From IMG/VR virus record IMGVR_UViG_3300037261_000019, positions 1-47,351 of that record: a stretch of DNA of 47,351 nucleotides. One strand, written 5' to 3'. Below, one piece after another: positions 16,101 to 23,320 of the stretch; positions within the stretch are counted from its first letter, which is position 1, and every line of letters begins with the position of its first letter. Both the position numbers and the translations under genes were made by a program. The notes below the pieces were generated by a model. It was not told the origin of the DNA and ran no database searches. It saw only the letters and a list, made by a program, of their open reading frames with translations. The stretch comes from a virus.

Positions 16101-17668
16101 TCCAGGACCACCCGGACTCTCTGGCCTACTCCTTCTATATGTCCTACCACACGGGCGTTGGTGGCAAGCCGTTGCCGACGAATACCAACGCCGACTTCCA
16201 GGCCAACCTGCTCTCCGGCAAGCAGGCCTACTTCACTCCCGCCCAGTATGCCCGGGATGTTCAGACCAAGACCTCCTATAACTGGTACCGTGCCCAGCAG
16301 CAGCAGGCACTGGAGACTATCAGCCCCACCCTGAACCCGAATGAACTCATCCTTGGAGGCTACAAAACAGCCCAGGTTCGGTCCAACCTACGGACGGAGT
16401 GGGCTCGCTACCAGGCTGACACGCCGAACGTCGAGAACGACATCAAGAACCAGTACGCCATCTACGCCAAGGAGGGCTACACCACCTTGCCGTCTGACGC
16501 CACGGAGCGGAACACGGCCATCCTAGACGGCCTGAAGGCCCTAGCCCCGTTGTTCACCAATGCCGGGGGCTTGACCTCTACGGAGTACAAGACCACGGTT
16601 GCTGGTCTTGAGGCTGCCGTGGCTGGTCAGACTAAGTACCCTGCCTCCAGCGACCCGACCACGAATGCCCTTGGCCAGTACTACACGAACTACATCACCC
16701 CCTACATCAATGAGACCAATGCCCTGTTCACGGCTGCAGGTCTTGCCAAGGAGAACGGGGATAAGGCCGGGGCCGCAGCCGACTACTCCAAGATTGCTGC
16801 CGTCAACGCCCGGTATGCGGCTATGAACATTACCGTCAAGTGGGGCGGCAAGACTGTATCAATGCCCACCCCTGAGCAGGCCTTCTACGCCAACAAGCCA
16901 CCCGTCCAACAGGATTTCACTCGCCTCGGCTGGGCTACTCACCCTCTGTACTGGAACGACAGTTTCCAGAACGCCACCGCAGGCTTTCCACAGTTCACGG
17001 GACAGGACACCCTGGCAGCCCAGATTGCCAAGGACGAGGCGCAGTTCCACACCAACGTGGCTAACTACACCTACGTGAACTCCAGCGGCCAGACAGTCAC
17101 AGGCCTGTCTCCTACCTCCAAGGCCTACCAGAACTACCGGACTTCGATGACCAACTATGAGCTGCAGCAGGGTGCCAAGTACGGCCAGGACGGAACGAAC
17201 TACGTTACCTGGTCCCAGGCTGCGCCTATCGTCAGGCTGACTGCCACCAACTTCGGGAGCACTAACACCAACTGGCAACAGATGGTCAAGATGACGGCAG
17301 GGGTTACGAAGACTATCGAAGGAGCAGGGTACAGTATCCGAAGCTACTCTCCTCAGACGCTGCCGGACAAGCAGTGGCTCTACGGGTACATCAATGCTTG
17401 GCGCCAGTCAGACCCGACCTACAATGAACTGTGGGTCCAGCTATCGAACTCCGTGGGCACCAGCGCCCAGCCTCAGTTGGAGGGTGCTCCGCTCTATGAA
17501 GCCGTGCTGTTCGACAACTACTCATCCCAGTACATTGACCCTTCGCTCATTGCCCTGGCCAACAAGCTTCCCACCTCGTTCGAGGGCGCAGCCTCTGGAG
17601 CCAGCACTACTCCCACCGTCTCGCCTGGCGGTTCTACCTCTAGGCCCATCTCTATCGGAGGCTCGTAA
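10121..17668 (+). CDS. 2515-aa giant virion protein, probable internal/ejection protein
   Basis: The largest gene, taking one sixth of the genome. The N-terminal 100 residues are Pro/Ala/Gln-rich. A hydrophobic Gly/Ala stretch lies near residues 386-415 and others near 1720-1750, suited to entering a membrane. Residues of about 800-915 look like a GNAT-type acetyltransferase fold: G-R-I-G-Q-R-L-Y near 851, L-R-S-D, then S-A-R-H-V-W-E-S-L-Q-R-Q-G-F. Long helical and coiled stretches follow (945-1010). The C-terminal third is rich in Tyr, Asn and Thr. Position between portal and capsid fits giant podovirus internal proteins that are ejected with the DNA. No lysozyme or polymerase motif was seen. 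Confidence 0.8.
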   Translation: MPVIHAPEGDGLDQTEAQAQATAPVDPNLGEGLAQNHTVAPTTAMPTTPVQPIEGEAGAKLPNQVGLEPPADSPSSMGIGSSLAAPAAGLAGTLPRLEKTDAMQGNNAPFDQSLYNNSEAFRTAYATDPQTLKDRAALFTPEAIARFGTSIVHLMISQQPGQNVQHVANIVNSQADWLENKDSFAGVKGAVTAARSVAISTGNKDWLNFINNVQGMPVDEQQIVWAYISNPNMSTAQLQALHLHTFGGFNGNNSDTNTRGQHDRGAGQTSPGAEVLTSNPQGTEAPQDQASITSASMLQDYAIRYLQTYYPGLFQQHDAGSYGGGQTYTLNGEAPDALSVATALREMSPDSGLQFGLSWMDNMRTHNVLRGDPNAIPYLARGTMNVVTAAAPIAMGAIFGPAGLAVSLAIPGASHALRSLGGWLATQHANDPTGAFSKTEQAAGFGVTQLGEAFNHASQAVSWGINATVMNGVRHLGVDTSTKGWQEFQGLLTQITLIEAFNTVGSGIEGANAGADYMTPEAGRAAIGIDQPLTDTNYNAGRNIIGRYGESVDPTTGETVPATRLDILNRWYTNPISFLQNVAMRAGFAMTQMTPEEYWSNGDGAKFITVMEKVKADYPGDPVAAAGALERLSNGTIPLNMAKDIAGMDATEVPGYMQEYNRGISDGRAAIRDIVKRNGEISTRLTEIQNERTTLETKVHDTAQAVSQAYNPDANLETLDELHARLEDNPTFQQMDQGSQEAFIQRQIDTGRVANEGPNLSNDASPHFELPPKEAELDRFGQPKVNPSLEPRENFSVHEDTHGLGDAGRNGMDFEFKLPSAHPDAFLDVTDDGMGNFEVHGASVPDDAQSGRIGQRLYVEAARRAAERADGVLRSDPTGETSTSARHVWESLQRQGFNVTQDESGIWTLDMRPRLPDGSITSADNPEGSIQGVPDTTPPEEPKVSGTDLTVEQHAQAARANLAELNRQSQVAQDAYNQHVQDNAQEVAALRSEMLDAENKAADALDKAQRPPIIKHPEVKWFRSAILRPLTVTQDVFNALFVKGLGHVGLSAAGFIDSLPNVAGIINGFHPDAPLDWQDRNASVLGNWLRASGADENFISRTIGEMGQLRSAGEFDQWITKLASDVRDNMELKGIPQDMREKLTRWGDQGTRRALPEVTDGRFDFTDGTSAAQGTLPLTINGEGVGSNPASMNPYVELPNLDTYREATGFRSRFVKMAGVLPGSLGRGAATFVQKMLIDYPDAITQTMTNIFKGPSLATHLPSMIMRTQIEHALRASQFNDFQSVTMLPGGLHLDPSAVGDFLSHIPGVSGQGVSDFLSNFADQAKGDGKITLVREDPRWKIFTDPKRMNVGSFTQDLMVGRQPTAAVPTPTDSVTKGEAPFTPQMAGSMGADLATAYHDTVLRSLATNNGDVQATIDEINAAGGLDAFTGGPLWADVRLHDGVATGSSDEQILKDFVERKAAQLQSLTRSNPDLTHYVATGNIRNSDGVVIAGPDAAVYKTNLGEIQALNDNIRTLADKIHSGQGDYGDTQTYRALQAQRRALLDEQGRIEDSAPPGTINGLKDESFRGIGSAGRLQDRLLQMWQAGHLDLPDTINMRPTYFGENSAANLEDVGAKLGNAMNRVFKLADWADRNMTRGNMYYDASNRYASALEASGLDQADARAWGGLMGARETRDLMYNLDAKTSFQRSLKNIFWFEPVTQDMMYKWLVKIPAEVGWSGGMGALGDWAAGGGLLAAKAAAWWQLLKTAGVVKQNPEGQWVVPDPLLSAVASIAHGKQITYMPLSSMNPVLGGSAETKIGPFSLPGLAPLPAWAVMEAASKGVPGTSWLASKFTGGPESDTILPGFSNINYFWEATFGHPAPWMDLSPSYQRMVDDRAHDFAIQRVIQDWISAGKMPPRPEAFAKTWDPTTKTWTLSASDRSRYQAAVTAYTTNLMNAANGQYKVNALTHALASSFSPGSIEISTSARDAYYTLLQKVGLNTPAARAVMAQYVQDHPDSLAYSFYMSYHTGVGGKPLPTNTNADFQANLLSGKQAYFTPAQYARDVQTKTSYNWYRAQQQQALETISPTLNPNELILGGYKTAQVRSNLRTEWARYQADTPNVENDIKNQYAIYAKEGYTTLPSDATERNTAILDGLKALAPLFTNAGGLTSTEYKTTVAGLEAAVAGQTKYPASSDPTTNALGQYYTNYITPYINETNALFTAAGLAKENGDKAGAAADYSKIAAVNARYAAMNITVKWGGKTVSMPTPEQAFYANKPPVQQDFTRLGWATHPLYWNDSFQNATAGFPQFTGQDTLAAQIAKDEAQFHTNVANYTYVNSSGQTVTGLSPTSKAYQNYRTSMTNYELQQGAKYGQDGTNYVTWSQAAPIVRLTATNFGSTNTNWQQMVKMTAGVTKTIEGAGYSIRSYSPQTLPDKQWLYGYINAWRQSDPTYNELWVQLSNSVGTSAQPQLEGAPLYEAVLFDNYSSQYIDPSLIALANKLPTSFEGAASGASTTPTVSPGGSTSRPISIGGS

Positions 17669-19251
17669 TGACAATCACCCAGGCTGAGGCCTCTTCGTGG
17701 GAGGCATACTTTGCCCAGCAGGTTGGTGACTACATGGGATTGCCCCCTGATGAGTACACTATGGGTAAGGTCCATGTCATTCCCCAGAGTGAGTGGGGAA
17801 ACTACGAGGCCAAGTACGGGGCCGGGAACAGCTCGGCTTCGTTTACCGTTGGCTCAGACATCTACATTCCCTCTAACCTAAGCGCTCAGGAGTTCCAGGG
17901 CAGACTAGCCTACGAGCAGGTCCACGTTCAGCAGGGTACCAGTATCGGGGCTGGGGACACCACTAAGAACGGGAAACTTGTAGCTGGCCACAACGCCACC
18001 TTCGCTGAGGCCCAGGCTCAGGCCCTGAAGGTTAGGATGGGGTATGCCCTGCCAAACACCCTGGACGCCCTTGGCATGAAGTTCCTCGCACTGTCCCCTG
18101 AACAGAACGCTCAGGCCATGAAGAACCTGGCGCAGGGTGCGCCTGTGTTCAACGCCTCTGGTGGTGTCTACGGTGCCAACAACGTAATCGGAAGTGGAAA
18201 CGCAAACGCCCCGCGCCCAATAGGTGTAGGCGATATGGGGGAAACACCTCCCGGCTATGGACCTAGTGGGGCGTATCCAATCTCTCCTCTTGCTGGAGTG
18301 GGAAGTGCTGGCCCCAACGGAGCACCTAATGTTCCTGGCATTAAGCCTGTCACCACTGGACCTACTCCGCAGCAAATCCAGAACACGGAAAGCTCCTGGC
18401 TGAACCTCCTGAACTCCTGGGGTATGAAGCCCGACGCCTCACTGACCAACTGGATTGACTCCAACGCCAAGAACGGAGTGGGTTCGGCAACCTTCTTGAA
18501 CTGGGTACGGACCACGCCTGAGTACCAAAAGGCTTTCCCTGGTATCCAGGGCAGTGGCCTGTCTGAGGCTTCCTACCGCTCCAGGTTGAACGACTACAAC
18601 ACGGCTGCCGCAGCTAACGGTGTCACTATGACCCCCGCCCTCCAGCAGATGCTCTTCAACAACAACATCTCGTACTCCACAGCCAGCCAGCGCTTCCAGG
18701 CCGAGGCCTCTCTCAAGTCCAACCAGGCCCTCTTCAACGCTTTCAACAAGCAACTTGTCTCCGAGGGCCAGGCCCAGATGGGCAAGGGGGACATGCTTAA
18801 GTTCATCATGGGTGAGGGCAACGCCGCCTGGTACAAGACTTGGAACGACGCCAACTCGCGCTATGGTGGAAACCAGGCTGGTATCACCTTCAACGGTAAG
18901 GGTATGGGTGGCAACCCGGCGTCCAACGCTCAGTATACGAACCTGGGTAAGGGTGTCATCTCCACGGTGGCTGGCAAGGGCCTGTCCCCGGCCGAGGAGC
19001 AGCGGGGCTATCAACAGCTGGCGCAGCAGCTCACTACTTCCTACCCATTGTCCAAGATTCAGAAGTTCGGCCTCACTAAGGCTGACCTTGTTCAGCTTCA
19101 GTTCGGTGGACCACGCCAGGCCCATGTGGCTGGTATCGTTAAGCAGATTACTGAGAATGAAAGTAACATTGAGGACCAGAGCAACAAGGTCGGAGTTATG
19201 GGTATCGCTCCGTTTGGACAGGGTACTCAACAGGGCCAAGCACAAGTTTAG
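17668..19251 (+). CDS. 527-aa virion protein with degenerate zincin-like motif
   Basis: It starts in a TAATG overlap with the giant protein, so it is probably a second internal or ejection protein. Near residues 82-89 it reads YEQVHVQQ, which resembles the HExVHxxQ zinc motif of DUF4157-type peptidases with the first His replaced by Tyr. A following H-N-A-T-F-A-E-A-Q-A-Q-A helix supplies the usual downstream Glu. If the fold is right, the domain is probably inactive. The middle is Gly/Pro-rich (residues 170-240). The C-terminal half is helical with many Asn, Gln and Ala. Confidence 0.7.
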   Translation: MTITQAEASSWEAYFAQQVGDYMGLPPDEYTMGKVHVIPQSEWGNYEAKYGAGNSSASFTVGSDIYIPSNLSAQEFQGRLAYEQVHVQQGTSIGAGDTTKNGKLVAGHNATFAEAQAQALKVRMGYALPNTLDALGMKFLALSPEQNAQAMKNLAQGAPVFNASGGVYGANNVIGSGNANAPRPIGVGDMGETPPGYGPSGAYPISPLAGVGSAGPNGAPNVPGIKPVTTGPTPQQIQNTESSWLNLLNSWGMKPDASLTNWIDSNAKNGVGSATFLNWVRTTPEYQKAFPGIQGSGLSEASYRSRLNDYNTAAAANGVTMTPALQQMLFNNNISYSTASQRFQAEASLKSNQALFNAFNKQLVSEGQAQMGKGDMLKFIMGEGNAAWYKTWNDANSRYGGNQAGITFNGKGMGGNPASNAQYTNLGKGVISTVAGKGLSPAEEQRGYQQLAQQLTTSYPLSKIQKFGLTKADLVQLQFGGPRQAHVAGIVKQITENESNIEDQSNKVGVMGIAPFGQGTQQGQAQV

Positions 19252-19254
19252 CCC

Positions 19255-19292
19255 TTGACAATGCCATGAACATGTGGTAAGGTTATAGTGTA
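19255..19292 (+). promoter_or_regulatory. Late promoter 2: TTGACA-N17-TAAGGT
   Basis: TTGACA at 19255-19260, 17-bp spacer and TAAGGT at 19278-19283, followed by TATAGTGTA. The -10 and downstream bases match the promoter at 5399 exactly over 15 positions, while the spacer differs and lacks CCTAAG. It sits in the only sizeable gap (19252-19410) of the head genes and would boost scaffold and capsid protein synthesis. Confidence 0.8.
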
Positions 19293-19410
19293 CCGTCCAG
19301 ACCAACAGGCCCTGGATGAGTAGAAGACCTGATGCCGAGTGGAGCTACGGGGCCCTCCGGCTTTACAACACCCGCCGCCGTATTTGATACGTGAAACTAG
19401 GAGACGCACT

Positions 19411-19935
19411 ATGTCCACCTATGACCCTGATGATGGATTTGAAGACGACGAGGTTGATAATCTGACCCCGGCCCAAGTCGCAGACGCTGCTGCAAAGCGG
19501 CGGATTGCGGAGAAGAGGGCCAAGGGGAAAGAGGATAAAGCCCTTCGTGATGAGCTAGAGGAACTCCGGGCCTGGAAGGCCACCGGTGAAGCTGAGAAGC
19601 GGAACGGTGAACTTGCCACGACCTTCGAGGAACTCGGGCTGTCTGGAAAATGGACCAAGCACTATCCGTCTGATGCTCCCACGGACAAGGCTTCAATCGA
19701 GAAGTGGGCCACCGACGAGGACTACCTGGTCCCAAGCCTGGCGGAAATCGAACAGGAAAAAGAGACAGCGAAGCTAGTTCCCTTCAAGCCATTGTCGCGT
19801 TCTGATAGTTCAGAAGTACGACAAACTTACACCGTCGCGGAAATCGTGGCCTCCAGCCTCACCCCAGGTGAGAAGCAAGCTGCTTTCGAGCAGGGAAGAG
19901 TGCTGGATGCCGAGGGTAAGCCGCTGCGGCGATAG
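19411..19935 (+). CDS. Scaffolding/capsid assembly protein candidate
   Basis: The 174-aa protein starts at ATG 19411 with GGAG about 9 nt upstream; the upstream in-frame extension to 19339 is leader sequence. It is strongly acidic at the N-terminus (YDPDDGFEDDEVDN), then highly charged and helical with a coiled-coil-like stretch, and ends in basic residues. Acidic, helical proteins with basic C-termini immediately before the major capsid gene are typically scaffolds that guide prohead assembly and then leave. It lies 18 bp before the capsid gene under promoter 2. Confidence 0.75.
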   Translation: MSTYDPDDGFEDDEVDNLTPAQVADAAAKRRIAEKRAKGKEDKALRDELEELRAWKATGEAEKRNGELATTFEELGLSGKWTKHYPSDAPTDKASIEKWATDEDYLVPSLAEIEQEKETAKLVPFKPLSRSDSSEVRQTYTVAEIVASSLTPGEKQAAFEQGRVLDAEGKPLRR

Positions 19936-19953
19936 TCTTAAAGGAGAACGACT

Positions 19954-20823
19954 ATGGCAGGCACCACTGGTGCAACGATTGTCTCGGACTACGCGTCGAG
20001 CATCTATTCTGCCATCATCGAGGAAACCGCCCTTCGAGAGCTGCGTGGCGCTATGTTCATGCGGCCCCACTTCAAGGTCGGTGGAATTCAGGGGAACGCC
20101 CTGAGCTTCGACTTCCAGCTTCTCAACAAGTTCGCTGCGACCAGCATCGAGACCAACAAGACTGAGACCGAGGTTTTCACCACGGTTGAGCAGACCACCA
20201 CGTTCCGGCGTGCGACGTCTGGTCTTGCAGGTTCGATGTCCCTCGTCGGCGACGTTGTGAAGGCTGCGTCTAACCTCGACGTGATGGCTGAGGTTTCGGG
20301 ACAGCTGTCCCGTGCCTATCAGGAGGAGTGGGAGACGGTGGCTACGGCCAACCTCGCCAACTTCTCGAACACGACCACGGCTGCGGCTGGGTCCCTCGCT
20401 TACGATGACGTGCTTCTCGCCATCGCTGCCCTTGAGCAGCGTGACGTGACGGCCGGACTCTGCGGTGGGTTCCACCCCAAGGCGCTGGCTGACGTCCGTA
20501 CGGACGCCGCGACTCGTACGTCCACCCTGTGGGCACGCGACAACGGCCCCGACGCGATGCAGCGGCACTCCCGCGAGTACTGGGGCGACATCCTGGATGT
20601 CCCCTGCTACGCTTCTACCACGGTGTCCAGCTCTGCTGGTAACTACCAGAGTGCTGTCTTCGCTGACGTCGAGGCCCTCGGCCTCGTCGAGAAGTGGGGA
20701 GAGCGTACGGAGTTGTGGCGTGACGCTCGTATCATCGGCACGTACGTCGTGCTCACCGGCCACTTCGGCATGTGTGAGATTGACGACCAGCGTGGCCAGA
20801 CTGTGCTTTCGAGCACGTCGTAA
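19954..20823 (+). CDS. Major capsid protein
   Basis: A 289-aa protein with AAAGGAGAA before its ATG, the strongest ribosome site in the head region. Position after the scaffold, even composition and the W-G-D-I-L-D-V-P-C-Y segment near the C-terminus fit a HK97-fold capsid subunit. The N-terminal 40 residues include a helix and the R-x-L-R-G-A-M segment. No prohead protease gene is next to it. A terminator-like hairpin directly after the stop probably keeps downstream genes at lower expression. Assignment rests on context and size rather than on a signature motif. Confidence 0.85.
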   Translation: MAGTTGATIVSDYASSIYSAIIEETALRELRGAMFMRPHFKVGGIQGNALSFDFQLLNKFAATSIETNKTETEVFTTVEQTTTFRRATSGLAGSMSLVGDVVKAASNLDVMAEVSGQLSRAYQEEWETVATANLANFSNTTTAAAGSLAYDDVLLAIAALEQRDVTAGLCGGFHPKALADVRTDAATRTSTLWARDNGPDAMQRHSREYWGDILDVPCYASTTVSSSAGNYQSAVFADVEALGLVEKWGERTELWRDARIIGTYVVLTGHFGMCEIDDQRGQTVLSSTS

Positions 20824-20830
20824 CTTGGAT

Positions 20831-20850
20831 GGGGGCTTTGATTAGCCCCC
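20831..20850 (+). terminator. Hairpin after the capsid gene
   Basis: GGGGGCT (20831-20837) pairs with AGCCCCC (20844-20850) around TTGATT. No T-run follows, so partial termination or 3'-end protection of capsid mRNA is more likely than a full stop. Confidence 0.65.
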
Positions 20851-20872
20851 CGCTCCAATCTAGGAGAAGACT

Positions 20873-21694
20873 ATGACTACATGGACCAACTACGGTTCAA
20901 AGATTACCAGCGGAGAGCGCGCTGACAAGTACAACAACCGCTCTATCGAAGGACGCATTGGTGGGGCACACCAGTACACCCGTGCACCTCAGTTTTTCGA
21001 GCACTTCTTCAATGCAGGTCTTACAACCTTCAGCATCCCCCTGGTGAACACGACCAACGGTACCGGTACGGCTACGGTGCCCGCAACGGGTTCAACTGGT
21101 ACCTCTGCCGTTCCTGGCGGGGCACTTATCCAGGCTGCTGGTACGGGTCGTGACGCCCTGTCTGTGGGTGGCTTGTCCAACTGGTTCCTTCCTTCGATGG
21201 CTGTCCACAAGCCCATCGTGTTCGAGGCCCGTGCGAAGTTCGTGGGTACAACCACGGCTACGGACGGCACGTTCGCGCTCGGCTTCTTCGATGCTAACGC
21301 CTACACGGCTCAGGCTCCCTACATCATCGGTGCCACTGGTGCCTCCGGTCTTACGACCAAGGTTCCTACTAACGCGGCGGGGTTCTTCTACTCTTCGCTG
21401 GTCACGGTGACGGGCTCAGGCTACAAGGAGATTTACGCTGTCTCCTCGCTGGCTGCCACGGGTACTCTGATTCGTACCGGTGTTACTAAGGACTCGAACT
21501 TCCACGTGTATCGCGTGCAGATTGATGTCAACGGGAACGCGAAGTTCAGCATCGACGACAAGGTTGTGGGACGACAGGCCCTGGCGGTTTCGACCTCCGG
21601 TACGCTGACGCCGTACTTCAACGTCCAATCGGAGAACTCGCATCTCCATACGATGACCGTGGACTATTTGTTCTGCGGCGCAGAAGTTGTGTAA
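20873..21694 (+). CDS. Beta-rich structural protein, decoration candidate
   Basis: A 273-aa protein with TAGGAGAAG before the ATG. After a Tyr/Arg-rich N-terminus it is dominated by Thr, Gly, Ala and alternating hydrophobics, suggesting a beta-sandwich of jelly-roll or LamG type. V-F-E-A-R-A-K-F and Y-R-V-Q-I-D-V-N-G-N-A-K-F-S-I-D-D are typical strand patterns of lectin-like domains. Its place directly after the capsid gene suggests a capsid decoration or head fibre protein that could bind sugars. Not recognised at the family level. Confidence 0.65.
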   Translation: MTTWTNYGSKITSGERADKYNNRSIEGRIGGAHQYTRAPQFFEHFFNAGLTTFSIPLVNTTNGTGTATVPATGSTGTSAVPGGALIQAAGTGRDALSVGGLSNWFLPSMAVHKPIVFEARAKFVGTTTATDGTFALGFFDANAYTAQAPYIIGATGASGLTTKVPTNAAGFFYSSLVTVTGSGYKEIYAVSSLAATGTLIRTGVTKDSNFHVYRVQIDVNGNAKFSIDDKVVGRQALAVSTSGTLTPYFNVQSENSHLHTMTVDYLFCGAEVV

Positions 21695-21705
21695 GGGAGG
21701 TAACT

Positions 21706-21924
21706 ATGACTTGGACTGCTGCATCTGGCACGTACACCGTCAAGGCGATTGAACAGGCCTACATCGGCGGTGTGGCTGTGAACAAGGTCATTGCCGTTCA
21801 GGCATCGACTGGTTCTGGTGGAACCGGTTGGTCGCTCTGTGACGAGAATGGCAAGATGGAACTGACTTTGTTCGGGGGTACTCTCCCGGCTGTTGGTGAC
21901 ACTCTGACGTTCACCACCTCGTAA
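21706..21924 (+). CDS. 72-aa small beta protein, structural
   Basis: Preceded by AAGGGAGG 6 nt from the ATG. The sequence alternates short hydrophobic strands and Gly/Ser/Thr turns (V-I-A-V-Q-A-S, L-F-G-G-T-L-P-A-V-G-D). The closing phrase resembles small capsid cement or head-decoration proteins. Its closest spatial partners are the capsid and 273-aa genes upstream and two strong hairpins downstream. Confidence 0.6.
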   Translation: MTWTAASGTYTVKAIEQAYIGGVAVNKVIAVQASTGSGGTGWSLCDENGKMELTLFGGTLPAVGDTLTFTTS

Positions 21925-21926
21925 TC

Positions 21927-21943
21927 GGGATGCTTCGCATCCC
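21927..21943 (+). terminator. GGGATGC/GCATCCC hairpin
   Basis: A 7-bp stem with a 3-nt TTC loop lies right after the stop of the 72-aa gene. It resembles the AGGATGC/GCATCCT hairpin at 32364. A second, larger hairpin follows 17 bp later. Confidence 0.6.
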
Positions 21944-21959
21944 TTCGTAACAACCTCCG

Positions 21960-21987
21960 GGCGGGGGTACGGGTAACGGCCCCCGCC
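21960..21987 (+). terminator. GGCGGGGG/CCCCCGCC hairpin
   Basis: An 8-bp GC stem with a 12-nt loop. With the hairpin at 21927 it fills the 111-bp gap 21925-22035. Together they probably divide the capsid block from the connector block. Confidence 0.6.
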
Positions 21988-22035
21988 TGTGGGACTTTCG
22001 TAAGATTTCGTAAGCGCGAGAAAGGGAATTCGCAA

Positions 22036-22680
22036 ATGAGTACGACGATTAGCTACTCCCAGGCCGACAGAAAGCGCCTGAAGAAGTTCGAGTTTAACGG
22101 CAGCGTCTCATCCCTCGGGGTGCGGCGGGCCATCAAGATGGTCAAGCCCATCTGCATGATTTGCCAGCACAACTCCACGGACCCTAACCCCGGCTGGTGG
22201 GACGAATGTCAACACCACCCGTACGAGCGTCTGGTCCCGAAGAAGATTCGGGTTGAGACCTTCAAGGAGGACGAGGACGGGGACTTGGTGCTAGACGAAG
22301 AGAGTACCAAAGCGTCAATGAAGACGAAGATGGTTCTCATCCCTAACATCCTGGAAGTTATGAAGCACGTCCAGGCCAACGATAACAACGGACCTATGAA
22401 GTTCAAGACACTCAAGGGGTTCAAGACATTGCCCGAAGTGGGCTACAACCCCATGTGTGAGGCTTATGGCTGTGGCCGCTCGTGGCCCACGTTCGACGCT
22501 GGGACACGTGGCACGGAGGACTACTACGGTGTCTTCTGTGGGAGGGCTCACGCTGAACTCGTGGCAATGAAGGAAGCTGGACTCTTCAGCTACCTCGGTG
22601 CCTCAAGCGACGTTGACACCCAGTCCGAGAAATCTGCCCGCCGTGGCATGCGTGCGCTGCGTGCAGACCTTAACATCTAA
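22036..22680 (+). CDS. 214-aa Cys-containing protein in the head-tail block, unknown
   Basis: AAAGGGAA lies about 7 nt before the ATG. Two cysteine clusters are visible: C-M-I-C with H, then D-E-C-Q-H-H near residues 40-62, and C-E-A-Y-G-C with a later F-C-G-R near residues 138-165. These could hold zinc, and the W-D-E-C-Q-H-H-P phrase is striking. The N-terminus is basic, the middle acidic. This is unusual for a structural block; it may be a morphogenesis factor rather than a virion part. No family recognised. Confidence 0.6.
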   Translation: MSTTISYSQADRKRLKKFEFNGSVSSLGVRRAIKMVKPICMICQHNSTDPNPGWWDECQHHPYERLVPKKIRVETFKEDEDGDLVLDEESTKASMKTKMVLIPNILEVMKHVQANDNNGPMKFKTLKGFKTLPEVGYNPMCEAYGCGRSWPTFDAGTRGTEDYYGVFCGRAHAELVAMKEAGLFSYLGASSDVDTQSEKSARRGMRALRADLNI

Positions 22681-22688
22681 GGAGTACG

Positions 22689-22904
22689 ATGGGAGCATGG
22701 AACGGAAGCTCAGGCTTCGGGGGTATCATCAAGGGTACTAACCCCCTGGCCCTGAGCGATGGCACCACCTTCACGTCGGCTCAGGCCGTCACCCTGAAGG
22801 TTCACTACATCGGTGACAACGAGAGCTATGTTGTGGGAGACCTGTTGGACTTCGACGGCACGGCTACCTACGCCGCGACCAAGCCGAAGAAACACGGCCG
22901 GTAG
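22689..22904 (+). CDS. 71-aa small beta protein, unknown structural
   Basis: TAAGGAG is 5 nt before the ATG. The protein has a Gly/Ser-rich N-terminus, a central K-V-H-Y-I-G-D-N-E-S-Y-V-V-G-D segment and a basic tail. Size and composition resemble the 72-aa protein at 21706, so it may be another small virion component. Confidence 0.6.
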   Translation: MGAWNGSSGFGGIIKGTNPLALSDGTTFTSAQAVTLKVHYIGDNESYVVGDLLDFDGTATYAATKPKKHGR

Positions 22905-22915
22905 GGAGCGAAAGT

Positions 22916-23320
22916 ATGCCAGAGACCCAAGAGGAGTACACCGAACGCCTGAAGGACATGCTCAAGCATCCCAAAGCCGAGTGGTTTACGCCTCGTCCTG
23001 GCATGGTTGCCATGGCTGACAAGAGAGGCGCTGGACTAGTTAACGCCTCGGCAGTGCAGCGCGACAAGAGCGCTGTGACGCAGACAGTGGGTTTTGACGT
23101 ACCTGACCTTAAGAAGCGCAGTGACCAGGAGCGTGCTACGCACATGGCCAAGCGTCTCTACGAAGGCGTCAAAGCCCGACAGCCAGAAGCAGTCGATGCT
23201 GCCCTCCGAGAGTACCAAGTTGAGAAGTGGACATCGGGCGAGCCGCTGTCCTTTGAAGAGTGTCAAGCCTGGGCCGCGAGACTATTGCGGACAGCCTTAG
23301 CTAAATCACAGGAGCACTAA
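22916..23320 (+). CDS. 134-aa helical protein, connector candidate
   Basis: AGGGAG lies about 9 nt before the ATG. The protein is mostly helical and charged, without cysteines except one near the C-terminus, and ends in a TAATG overlap with the next gene. Small helical proteins between capsid and tail genes often form head-tail connectors. No sequence family is recognised. Confidence 0.6.
   Translation: MPETQEEYTERLKDMLKHPKAEWFTPRPGMVAMADKRGAGLVNASAVQRDKSAVTQTVGFDVPDLKKRSDQERATHMAKRLYEGVKARQPEAVDAALREYQVEKWTSGEPLSFEECQAWAARLLRTALAKSQEH

Noticed and set aside
10121-17668. Tape-measure protein
   Set aside because: The gene lies before the capsid gene rather than among tail genes, has several different domains, and no tail tube or chaperone genes were found.
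18439-19305. 288-aa minus-strand frame opposite the 527-aa gene
   Set aside because: Composition is that of an antisense frame; it runs into the late promoter region and has no start signal.
19810-20763. 317-aa minus-strand frame opposite scaffold and capsid genes
   Set aside because: Shadow of two strongly supported plus-strand genes with good ribosome sites.
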